DNA of 37,490 nt, from positions 1-37,490 of the forward strand of contig JAUXNQ010000064.1 in NCBI GenBank assembly GCA_030682715.1, read 5' to 3'. A model generated the notes under the pieces. The model ran no database searches and had not been told where the DNA came from. It worked only from the letters and a program-made list of their open reading frames with translations. Source of the DNA: Methylotenera sp. Its GTDB lineage: Bacteria; Pseudomonadota; Gammaproteobacteria; Burkholderiales; Methylophilaceae. The position numbers were made by a program, and so were the translations under genes. This document shows, piece after piece, positions 9,059 through 16,914 of the stretch; the first letter of the stretch is position 1, and the number at the start of each line of letters is the position of its first letter.

Positions 9059-10330
9059 TTGAACAATATACCTATTTCATGGCAGCTTGGCGCGCTTGCC
9101 GTTCTGCTTTTAATTTCTGGATTCTTCTCACTGGCTGAAACCAGCCTGATGTCTGTCAATCGCTATCGTTTAAAACATTTAGCAAACCAAGGGCATAGAG
9201 GCGCTCGGCTCGCCACACTTTTGCTACTTAAAACTGATAAGCTGTTAGGCGTCATTTTGCTGTGCAATAATTTTGCCAATGCAGCATCGGCCACCTTAGT
9301 CACCATTATCGTCGTAGAGCTGTTTGGTGAAGGTGAATGGACGCTGATGTTTGGCACAATGACAGTGACATTTGCTATTTTAGTGTTTAGTGAAATCTCA
9401 CCCAAAGTGATTGCGGCAGCATACCCAGAGAAACTCGCATTCTTTTGCAGCTACATTTTGTACCCACTGCTGAAAGCGCTGTACCCAATCGTATGGTTTG
9501 TTAACTTATTCGTTGTTGGCTTATTGCGCGTACTCAGAGTCAAGGTGAACTTTGAGGGACCAACACAATCACTCACCATGGATGAACTACGTAGCATAGT
9601 GACTGATGCTGGCCATTTTATGCCTAAGAAACATCGTACGATTTTATTAAACTTATTTGAGCTAGAAAAAATCACGGTAGATGATGTCATGACGGCTCAC
9701 ACCATGATTGAAAGCATTAACTTTGACGCATCAATCGATGATATTTTGAATCACATCACTAATACACACCATACACGCCTACCTGTTAGACAAGGCGAAT
9801 CTGAAGAAATCATTGGTATTTTGCAAGTGCGTAAGGTCATCAGCCAGTTACGAGAGCACCACCAAAGAGACGAGTTTGATAAAGCCGCATTACTTGAAAT
9901 AATTGACGACTCGTATTTCATTCCATCAGGCACGCCATTATTTACGCAAATTCAGCAGTTCCAAGAAAATCAGGAACGTATTGCCTTGGTGGTGGATGAA
10001 TATGGTGAATTAAAAGGCTTAGTCACACTAGAAGATATTTTAGAAGAGGTCATTGGCGACTTTAGCACTCACCTGCCTTCTCGACTTGGTAGCTACCATC
10101 AAGAAGAAGATGGCAGTTGGTTGGTGGATGGCACCAGCACATTACGCGACCTGAATAAAAAATTAAATCTTGATTTACCATTAGATGGTCCACGTACGCT
10201 CAATGGCTTGATTCTGGAACATTTTGAAGATATTCCCGAGCCTAATACCAGCTTTAAAATTGGCGAACACCGACTCGAAATATTGCAAACTCAAGACAGA
10301 ATTGTAAAAAGCGTCAAAATATTCCCTTAG
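9059..10330 (+). CDS. HlyC/CorC-family (DUF21-CBS) membrane protein, YfjD/CorB-like
   Basis: The product is a 423-residue inner-membrane protein of the CNNM/CorC family, linked to Mg2+ or Co2+ homeostasis in characterised members; the ion is not known here. It has an N-terminal DUF21 domain with several membrane helices (about residues 8-165), two CBS domains (about 195-330, including VDEYGELKGLVTLEDILEEVIGD), and a C-terminal CorC_HlyC transporter-associated domain. The chosen start is TTG; it places the first helix right after a short N terminus (NNIPISW), as expected, but no strong ribosome binding site is visible. It is followed after 90 bp by clpS and is probably a separate transcription unit. 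Confidence 0.9.
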   Translation: MNNIPISWQLGALAVLLLISGFFSLAETSLMSVNRYRLKHLANQGHRGARLATLLLLKTDKLLGVILLCNNFANAASATLVTIIVVELFGEGEWTLMFGTMTVTFAILVFSEISPKVIAAAYPEKLAFFCSYILYPLLKALYPIVWFVNLFVVGLLRVLRVKVNFEGPTQSLTMDELRSIVTDAGHFMPKKHRTILLNLFELEKITVDDVMTAHTMIESINFDASIDDILNHITNTHHTRLPVRQGESEEIIGILQVRKVISQLREHHQRDEFDKAALLEIIDDSYFIPSGTPLFTQIQQFQENQERIALVVDEYGELKGLVTLEDILEEVIGDFSTHLPSRLGSYHQEEDGSWLVDGTSTLRDLNKKLNLDLPLDGPRTLNGLILEHFEDIPEPNTSFKIGEHRLEILQTQDRIVKSVKIFP

Positions 10331-10420
10331 TCCATCCAATTGATTGTTGCGGCTACGTAGCACGATCACATCAAATTACACTTGAATTTTTTACAGTTTG
10401 GCTCAAAATAGATTCATACT

Positions 10421-10732
10421 ATGGCAAATAAACCGCATGAAAGTAACACAGCACTGAAACCTGAGGTTGCAAAACCAAAATTGCCCCCCATGTTTAAGGT
10501 GCTACTGTTAAATGATGATTACACACCGATGGAGTTCGTCGTTGAGGTCATTGAGCATTTTTTTAACAAAAGCCGTGAACAAGCAACGCAAATTATGCTC
10601 AAAGTACATACTGAGGGCGCTGGTGTATGTGGTGTATATCCACAAGACATTGCAGAAACAAAGATGAATCAAGTAATTAGCCATGCGAGAACATCGCAAC
10701 ATCCATTACAGTGCATCATTGAAATGGCATAA
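10421..10732 (+). CDS. clpS: ATP-dependent Clp protease adaptor ClpS
   Basis: ClpS binds N-degron substrates and delivers them to ClpAP. At 103 residues it has the usual flexible N-terminal tail followed by the fold signature [20 protein letters not shown] and the substrate-pocket region around [19 protein letters not shown]. clpA starts 38 bp downstream, the standard clpS-clpA pair, which supports co-expression. Confidence 0.98.
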   Translation: MANKPHESNTALKPEVAKPKLPPMFKVLLLNDDYTPMEFVVEVIEHFFNKSREQATQIMLKVHTEGAGVCGVYPQDIAETKMNQVISHARTSQHPLQCIIEMA

Positions 10733-10770
10733 GTGTAAGAAAGATACATAAAAGAAAGTTAGGTACCGAG

Positions 10771-13044
10771 ATGATAGCGCAGGAATTAGAAGTTAGTTTG
10801 CACATGGCGTTTATGGACGCAAGACAAAAGCGTCACGAGCTCATCACGGTTGAGCATTTGCTACTCGCAATGATTGATAACCCAACCGCGGCAGAAGTCT
10901 TGCGTGCGTGCGGGGCTAAATTAGAAACATTACGTACCGAACTAAACCAATACATTGAAGAACACACCCCAACGGTGATTGGGCAAGATGATGTTGATAC
11001 ACAACCGACACTAGGTTTTCAACGTGTGATTCAACGTGCAATGTTGCATGTTCAGTCATCTGGCAAAAAAGAGGTGACTGGTGCCAATGTACTGGTGGCT
11101 ATTTTTGGTGAAAAAGATTCACATGCCGTGTTCTTCTTGCATCAACAAGGCATTACTCGCCTAGACATTGTTAACTTTATTTCTCATGGCGTTTCAAAAG
11201 TAGGTGAAACAGCTAAACCTGAGGGTGGTGAGCAGGAAGCTGATACAGAAGCTCCACCAAATGGCGCACTTGAAAACTATACACTGAACCTGAACTTACA
11301 AGTGGTTGCAGGTAAAATCGACCCGCTTATTGGCCGTGCATCTGAGCTAGAGCGTGTTGTACAAACCTTATGCCGTCGCCGTAAAAACAACCCGCTACTT
11401 GTAGGTGAGGCTGGCGTTGGTAAAACTGCGATTGCTGAAGGCCTAGCTCGCCGTATTGTAGAAAAAGATATCCCTGACGTACTTGCTAATGCCGTCGTGT
11501 ACTCACTTGATATGGGTGCATTGCTGGCTGGCACAAAATACCGTGGCGACTTTGAACAACGCCTAAAAGCGGTAATGAAACAATTAGAAGAAAAGCCAGA
11601 GGCTATTTTATTTATTGATGAAATTCATACGCTTATTGGTGCAGGGTCGGCTAGTGGCGGCACACTGGATGCCAGCAATTTATTGAAACCAGCATTATCT
11701 AATGGCTCACTCAAATGCATCGGCGCAACCACTTACCAAGAGTATCGTGGTATTTTTGAAAAAGACCATGCGCTATCTCGCCGTTTCCAAAAAGTGGATG
11801 TGGTTGAGCCTAGTGTTGCTGAGACCATCGAGATTCTTAAAGGACTGAAATCACGCTTTGAATCACACCATAGTGTGAAGTACACTGCTGCGGCGTTAAG
11901 TACAGCTGCTGAATTATCAGCCAAATATATCAATGACCGTCACTTACCAGACAAGGCAATTGATGTGATTGATGAAGCTGGTGCAGCGCAACGCATTTTG
12001 CCGAAATCTAAACAGAAAAAAGTGATTGGCAATAAAGAAATTGAAGACATTATTGCCAAAATTGCGCGCATTCCGCCAAAAAATATTTCTTCAGACGATC
12101 GTAACGCACTCAAAACCTTAGAGCGCGACTTAAAAGCCGTGGTATTTGGTCAAGATAAAGCCATCGAGGCGCTGTCTTCTGCCGTTAAAATGGCGCGTAG
12201 TGGCTTGGGTCAAAACAACAAACCGATTGGTAGCTTCTTATTCAGTGGCCCTACTGGTGTGGGTAAAACAGAGGTTGCAAAACAACTGGCTTACATTATG
12301 GGCATTGAGCTGATTCGCTTTGATATGAGTGAATACATGGAGCGCCATGCGGTATCACGTTTGATTGGTGCGCCTCCAGGCTATGTAGGCTTTGAGCAAG
12401 GCGGTCTAATGACTGAGGCAATTACCAAGCACCCATATTGCGTGTTGCTATTGGATGAAATTGAGAAAGCACACCCAGACATCTTCAATATTTTATTGCA
12501 AGTGATGGACCACGGTACACTGACAGATAACAATGGCCGTAAAGCAGATTTCAGAAACGTGACGATCATCATGACCACCAATGCAGGTGCGGAAGGTCTT
12601 TCTAAATCAAGCATGGGCTTTACGACAGCGAAGCAAGCTGGAGATGAACAAGCAGACATCAAACGCCTATTCTCACCTGAGTTCCGTAACAGATTAGATG
12701 CTACTGTTTCCTTCACGGCTTTATCACAAGATATTATTATCCGTGTTGTGGATAAGTTCTTAATTCAGCTTGAAGATCAATTGCATGAGAAAAAAGTTGA
12801 AGCAACATTCAGCGATGCACTTAAAGCGCACCTCGGTAGAAAAGGCTTTGACCCGCTCATGGGCGCGCGCCCAATGGCAAGGTTGATTCAAGACACTATT
12901 CGTAAGGCGCTTGCCGATGAATTACTGTTTGGCAAGCTGTCGAATGGCGGTAACGTACATGTTGATATTGATGACAAAGATGAAGTTAAGCTTATATTTG
13001 AAGAAAACAATCAAAACGAAGCTAAGGATTTAGCAACGACTTAA
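10771..13044 (+). CDS. clpA: ATP-dependent Clp protease ATP-binding subunit ClpA
   Basis: ClpA is a hexameric AAA+ unfoldase that feeds substrates to ClpP. It is 757 residues long with a Clp N-domain (about 1-145), a first AAA+ module with Walker A GEAGVGKT at 212-219 and Walker B LFIDEIH, and a second module with Walker A GPTGVGKT at 493-500 and LLLDEIEKAHPD. The ClpP-docking loop, IGL/IGF in most members, appears as M615-G616-F617 in a SSMGFT context. clpS lies immediately upstream. clpP is not in the window. Confidence 0.98.
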   Translation: MIAQELEVSLHMAFMDARQKRHELITVEHLLLAMIDNPTAAEVLRACGAKLETLRTELNQYIEEHTPTVIGQDDVDTQPTLGFQRVIQRAMLHVQSSGKKEVTGANVLVAIFGEKDSHAVFFLHQQGITRLDIVNFISHGVSKVGETAKPEGGEQEADTEAPPNGALENYTLNLNLQVVAGKIDPLIGRASELERVVQTLCRRRKNNPLLVGEAGVGKTAIAEGLARRIVEKDIPDVLANAVVYSLDMGALLAGTKYRGDFEQRLKAVMKQLEEKPEAILFIDEIHTLIGAGSASGGTLDASNLLKPALSNGSLKCIGATTYQEYRGIFEKDHALSRRFQKVDVVEPSVAETIEILKGLKSRFESHHSVKYTAAALSTAAELSAKYINDRHLPDKAIDVIDEAGAAQRILPKSKQKKVIGNKEIEDIIAKIARIPPKNISSDDRNALKTLERDLKAVVFGQDKAIEALSSAVKMARSGLGQNNKPIGSFLFSGPTGVGKTEVAKQLAYIMGIELIRFDMSEYMERHAVSRLIGAPPGYVGFEQGGLMTEAITKHPYCVLLLDEIEKAHPDIFNILLQVMDHGTLTDNNGRKADFRNVTIIMTTNAGAEGLSKSSMGFTTAKQAGDEQADIKRLFSPEFRNRLDATVSFTALSQDIIIRVVDKFLIQLEDQLHEKKVEATFSDALKAHLGRKGFDPLMGARPMARLIQDTIRKALADELLFGKLSNGGNVHVDIDDKDEVKLIFEENNQNEAKDLATT

Positions 13045-13066
13045 ATCTGATAAGCTGTGTTCTAAC

Positions 13067-13102
13067 AAGCTGCATCGTCTAATATAATTCACGATACAGC
13101 TT
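13067..13102 (+). terminator. Candidate terminator after clpA
   Basis: AAGCTG-x-ATCGT (13067-13078) pairs with ACGAT-x-CAGCTT (13091-13102), an 11-bp stem with one mismatch, 23 bp past the clpA stop. A T-rich stretch follows, with a TTTTTT run only after about 25 nt. Confidence 0.5.
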
Positions 13103-13215
13103 AGTTCGTTTAATATTTGCTTTTTTAACGCTAGGTTTATTAACACAAGGTTCATATATCGCTTGGTTGATTTAAGCTTAGCTCAGCCACCACTTGTGAT
13201 TAAGGTTTCGCATCT

Positions 13216-13857
13216 ATGGTTGATGTCAACGCATCTACATTACAAGTGGTGATTGAGATTTGTGCAACATCAGCTTTTGCACTTTCTGGTCTCATTGCAG
13301 GTGCCAGAAAAAAACTAGATGCTTTTGGTGTGTTTGTTGTGACTGGCGTAGCCGCTTTCGGTGGCGGAACGTTGCGAGATGTACTACTTGATCGACGTCC
13401 ATTTTTTTGGGTAGATCATGCCAACTGGATATGGCTGATGCTGTTTTTATGCATGCTGGCTATGCTGTTTATGCGCAATAAACATATTCAGCTCACAGAG
13501 CGTGCCATTCTTATCCCTGACGCACTTGGCTTAGGTTTATACGCAGCACTAGGTACCCAAATCGCATTACAGCAACAGTTACCTGTGATTGTCTGCACAT
13601 TAATGGGGGTGATGACTGCGGTATTTGGCGGTGTACTGAGAGACATCTTTTGCAACGAAATCCCCAAAGCGTTTAGTGACTATCAACCATATGCAGTGAT
13701 TGCTTTCTTAGGAGGGCTGCTGGTGTTGTTACTTAACCAATTTAACCTCACACCGTGGGTTTGCATCTTTATCCCCGCGTCACTCATGACATTGCTAAGA
13801 ATATTAGCAATTTACTTCGAGTGGCGTCTGCCAGGCTGGAAAATTGAATCAAATTAA
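13216..13857 (+). CDS. TRIC-type (UPF0126) membrane protein
   Basis: This 213-residue polytopic membrane protein of the bacterial TRIC cation-channel family (formerly UPF0126; YicG/YadS type) is expected to form a trimeric monovalent-cation channel. Two internally duplicated halves are visible, each with a glycine motif: FGGGTLRDVLLDRRP near residue 50 and FGGVLRDIFCNEIP near 138. About seven hydrophobic helices fill the rest. It stands alone on the plus strand between clpA and a convergent glutathione S-transferase gene. The short convergent spacer (13858-13891) holds only a weak ACGCT/AGCGT pair. Confidence 0.88.
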   Translation: MVDVNASTLQVVIEICATSAFALSGLIAGARKKLDAFGVFVVTGVAAFGGGTLRDVLLDRRPFFWVDHANWIWLMLFLCMLAMLFMRNKHIQLTERAILIPDALGLGLYAALGTQIALQQQLPVIVCTLMGVMTAVFGGVLRDIFCNEIPKAFSDYQPYAVIAFLGGLLVLLLNQFNLTPWVCIFIPASLMTLLRILAIYFEWRLPGWKIESN

Positions 13858-13891
13858 ACGCTGTTGATTCGTAATGTTGATGAGCAGAGCG

Positions 13892-14512
13892 TTAATTCAC
13901 AGCATCTAAATAAACTGGATGTTTGTTCATAATGCTATTAAATAACTCAGATTCAGCCAGCAAACGCAACCAAGCTTTCAGCTTGATATATTTGGCAGAT
14001 TCAAACCAATCAGCATCTACCGCAGAGAATTGGCGAATAAAAGGGAAAATTGCGATATCCGCCAAACTCATTTGTTCACTCACTAGAAAACCTGTTGGAA
14101 CTAACAGCTGCTCCAGCTTAGCCAAAAAAACTTCACCTTGTAACCGATAGTCCTCCACTGATTGCTCAGGAAACCGAATCGCATATTTATAACGGTCTAA
14201 AGCTTGTTTAAAACTTGTATCGTTCTCTGTAATAAGTTGCTGTGTTTGCTCACTGTCGGCTAGCATCCATCCGTCAATGTCATTTTGCTGTAAAGCCCAA
14301 TACATAATATCTAAGCTTTGCTCAAGCACAGCGCCATCTGGCAACACAAGTACAGGCACAGTAGCCTTGGGAGATACTTCTAATAAGTGTGCTGGCTTAT
14401 CTCGTAATGAGATTTCACGTATTTCTATTGCAATACCAGCATACTTCAATGCCATACGCGCACGCATGGCGTAAGGGCAGCGCCGATAAGAATATAAAAT
14501 AGGTAATTTCAT
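13892..14512 (-). CDS. Glutathione S-transferase family protein
   Basis: This is a 206-residue soluble protein with an N-terminal thioredoxin-like domain (residues 1-75) carrying C12-P-Y-A in YSYRRCPYAMRARMAL, followed by an all-helical C-terminal GST domain. A Cys in place of the Tyr/Ser of classical GSTs suggests omega/glutaredoxin-2-like thiol-transferase chemistry; the substrate is unknown. The VPVLVLPDGAVLEQSLDIMYW segment matches the glutathione-binding cis-Pro and ES-type region. It lies 21 bp downstream of pyrD on the same strand, so the two are probably co-transcribed. Confidence 0.9.
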   Translation of the reverse strand: MKLPILYSYRRCPYAMRARMALKYAGIAIEIREISLRDKPAHLLEVSPKATVPVLVLPDGAVLEQSLDIMYWALQQNDIDGWMLADSEQTQQLITENDTSFKQALDRYKYAIRFPEQSVEDYRLQGEVFLAKLEQLLVPTGFLVSEQMSLADIAIFPFIRQFSAVDADWFESAKYIKLKAWLRLLAESELFNSIMNKHPVYLDAVN

Positions 14513-14533
14513 GCTAAAACAAAAGCTAGATGA

Positions 14534-15550
14534 CTAACCAAGCGCCTGTGCTACATCATGAATCAGTTGTGGACCTTTGTAGATTAATCCGCTATATAAC
14601 TGCACTAAGCTAGCGCCAGCCGCAATTTTCTCTATCGCATCAGTACCGCTCAAAATACCGCCCACACCGATAATTGGCAATGCCCCTTGCAGACGCTGTG
14701 ATAATTGTTGAATCACTACAGTCGATTTATCTCGCACTGGCGCACCAGACAAACCACCTGTTTCCGCAGCATTTGGTAGCCCTTGCACAGCTTCACGCGA
14801 CAACGTGGTGTTAGTTGCAATGACCGCATCAATGTTATGCGCCATCAACAAATCTGCAATTTCATTCACCTGTGCTAGCTCTAAATCTGGTGCAATTTTT
14901 AAAGCAACAGGCACGTAACGGCCAAATTGTTCAGCCAATTTCAATTGCTCGGCTTTTAATGTACCAAGCAAATCAGACAGCGCCTCTTTTTCTTGCAAAG
15001 CGCGTAAGTTTTTAGTGTTAGGTGAGGAGATATTGACAGTAATATAACTCGCATATGCATACACTTTACGCATGCAAATCAAATAATCATCCACTGCTTT
15101 TTCATTTGGCGTATCAAAGTTTTTACCGATATTAATGCCCAGCACACCTTTATATTTAGTCGCTTTAACATTTTCTATCAGGTTATCTACACCTAAGTTA
15201 TTAAAACCAAATCGGTTAACAATCCCTTGCGCCTCTGCCACGCGGAACAAACGTGGCTTAGGATTACCTAGTTGTGGCCTAGGCGTGACAGTACCCACCT
15301 CAATAAAACCAAACCCCAATGCCGCCATTCCATCAATCACCGCAGCATTTTTATCTAAGCCAGCCGCCAAACCAACCGCATTAGGGAATGTTATCCCCAT
15401 AACTGTCCGAGGCTGACAAATAGGTGGAGATGCACACAACTTTAAAACCCCCAACCGCTCAGCAGTTTTTAAGCTTTTTAAAGTAAAGTCGTGAACAGAT
15501 TCAGCATCAAACTGAAATAATAAAGGACGTGCAAGAGAGTAAATATTCAT
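14534..15550 (-). CDS. pyrD: Dihydroorotate dehydrogenase (quinone), class 2
   Basis: This FMN enzyme oxidises dihydroorotate to orotate in pyrimidine synthesis and passes electrons to membrane quinone. It is 338 residues long. An N-terminal amphipathic segment ([20 protein letters not shown]) fits the membrane-binding helices of class 2 enzymes. The barrel shows [11 protein letters not shown] (59-69), the catalytic Ser175 in [13 protein letters not shown], the LKIAPDL strand and the FMN phosphate site VGGI. Length and motifs closely match the E. coli protein. It heads a two-gene unit with the GST gene. Confidence 0.97.
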   Translation of the reverse strand: MNIYSLARPLLFQFDAESVHDFTLKSLKTAERLGVLKLCASPPICQPRTVMGITFPNAVGLAAGLDKNAAVIDGMAALGFGFIEVGTVTPRPQLGNPKPRLFRVAEAQGIVNRFGFNNLGVDNLIENVKATKYKGVLGINIGKNFDTPNEKAVDDYLICMRKVYAYASYITVNISSPNTKNLRALQEKEALSDLLGTLKAEQLKLAEQFGRYVPVALKIAPDLELAQVNEIADLLMAHNIDAVIATNTTLSREAVQGLPNAAETGGLSGAPVRDKSTVVIQQLSQRLQGALPIIGVGGILSGTDAIEKIAAGASLVQLYSGLIYKGPQLIHDVAQALG

Positions 15551-15603
15551 AACGTGATTTTACTGCATTACCCGCTATCTCCAAAGTTCATCAAAGCCAC
15601 TGG

Positions 15604-15623
15604 ATTCCCGCATGCGCGGGAAT
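15604..15623. repeat. Palindromic ATTCCCGC...GCGGGAAT repeat
   Basis: ATTCCCGC and GCGGGAAT flank a 4-nt ATGC loop and are bordered by CTGG and GACGG. The motif resembles short dispersed GGATTCCCGC/GCGGGAATGAC repeats common in beta/gammaproteobacterial intergenic DNA. A diverged, expanded relative (ACTGGATTCC...GGAATGAC) occurs at 23775-23860. Confidence 0.6.
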
Positions 15624-15686
15624 GACGGAACTGAGAGAGTTAAGAATATAACAAGCAACGATAGAACATCACCTGTTTTTGACGTT

Positions 15687-15905
15687 ACCCCCTTGCTACC
15701 GCGCCGAGTATCACATCCTTAACAGGAGCTTTAGGCAAGCGGCTGTTTGAACGAAGTGAGTTTCCGATTGCCGCCCATAGAACTGCGCAGCACAGGAAAC
15801 AAGCGGGAGGGGGTAGCCTTTTCTTTGGTTTCTTTCTTTTGGCTAAGCAAAAGAAAGAAACTCGGGTGTCGCGCGAAAGCGACCACTTAACACAGCATAA
15901 AGGCT
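15687..15905. repeat. Dispersed-repeat-like spacer with long hairpins
   Basis: The region opens with CCCCCTTGCT and about 120 bp later has AGCGGGAGGGGG, an imperfect inverted pair. A perfect 13-bp stem follows at 15829-15860 (TTTCTTTCTTTTG / CAAAAGAAAGAAA, loop GCTAAG). Sequence of this type (translating to FFLLAKQKKE) is familiar to me as an intergenic repeat in Betaproteobacteria; that recognition is from memory. I see no credible gene in 15551-15906. Confidence 0.55.
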
Positions 15906-15906
15906 G

Positions 15907-16803
15907 TTAAACCTTATTTAATTTATATGTGCTATATGCTAAATATATAAATAATAGTAAATGCATTAACAACAATAGCCAAACTATTGGATGTTGTTGC
16001 GTTCCGTTAATAAACTTTGAAACTAAAATTTCAGATGTTGTGATTGAAAAAAGAACAAAAATATATGCATTATTGATATTTGGTAAAACATTAACTTTTA
16101 CTTTTTTAGCAATATATAGGGGTATTATAAAAAGGAAATACTGTAAGACTAAAAACCAAAGTACGCCTTTTGTACCGAAAGCCACTTCAACTTGTAAATA
16201 ATCAGTCATATTGGCATTATTTTCCCAATACTCATTAGGGCTAGAATAAACCTTTAACTTAGTTGCAACTATCCTTCCATCCCATATAAAGTCTGAATCT
16301 TTAATATCTGCTTGGTCTTGAGAAAGGTTACGAACGACCATTATCATGCAACCACCTTCTTCTGAATTTAATAGTTCTGGCTCCAACTCCCAACCTTGTT
16401 TAGATTTAGACCAGTTAAACTGGGGGCCGCTTACCTGAGACATTTCCTTTAGTTCTTTTTTATTTATACAAGAACTAACTAAAAGAATTTCAAAATCGGA
16501 ATTTCTGGACTTGACGCTAATTTTCTTTATAAAATCATCTGCTTTTAGATGCAGGTTAGACGTATTATGAATATAAAAATACCTATAATACAAATTGTCT
16601 AAATTTGACGTTTCACCTTCAATAGTAAATTTTATTTTGGTATCAGGAAAATACTCACTCAGGTGAGCGAATTTTTCAGTTGGTATTATTGAGACTTCGT
16701 TTGACTTCGAATTGGAAAGGCTTAGAAAAATACCAATAATCGCAATAAGAACACCTAACCCTTGCCAGACAGGATTGCTCAAAAAATCTTTTAGTTTTCT
16801 CAT
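15907..16803 (-). CDS. Unrecognised AT-rich membrane protein with periplasmic domain
   Basis: This is a 298-residue protein I cannot place in a family. One membrane helix lies near the N terminus (about residues 13-30). Then comes a hydrophilic region of about 170 residues with aromatic- and Asn-rich beta-type sequence. Three hydrophobic helices close the protein (about 212-235, 243-262 and 270-292). This suggests an inner-membrane protein with a large extracytoplasmic domain. The gene is notably richer in A/T-ending codons (Asn, Lys, Ile) than its neighbours and adjoins a repeat-rich spacer, which points to recent acquisition. It ends in LNKV. A weak ACAGC/GCTGT hairpin overlaps the stop. 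Coding status rests on the long uninterrupted frame and membrane topology. Confidence 0.75.
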   Translation of the reverse strand: MRKLKDFLSNPVWQGLGVLIAIIGIFLSLSNSKSNEVSIIPTEKFAHLSEYFPDTKIKFTIEGETSNLDNLYYRYFYIHNTSNLHLKADDFIKKISVKSRNSDFEILLVSSCINKKELKEMSQVSGPQFNWSKSKQGWELEPELLNSEEGGCMIMVVRNLSQDQADIKDSDFIWDGRIVATKLKVYSSPNEYWENNANMTDYLQVEVAFGTKGVLWFLVLQYFLFIIPLYIAKKVKVNVLPNINNAYIFVLFSITTSEILVSKFINGTQQHPIVWLLLLMHLLLFIYLAYSTYKLNKV

Positions 16804-16914
16804 GTCCTTATTATATTCATAAGTTATGCAAACAAATAACTAATAATCAATTTTGAATATAAATAGCTACTAGGACATGAATATTTTCCAACTCTAATAA
16901 CATAGCTACCTTAT

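Noticed and set aside
15821-15880. Possible peptide reading FFLLAKQKKE
   Set aside because: It is part of a hairpin repeat, with no start codon context. It is a well-known pattern of spurious ORFs in dispersed repeats.
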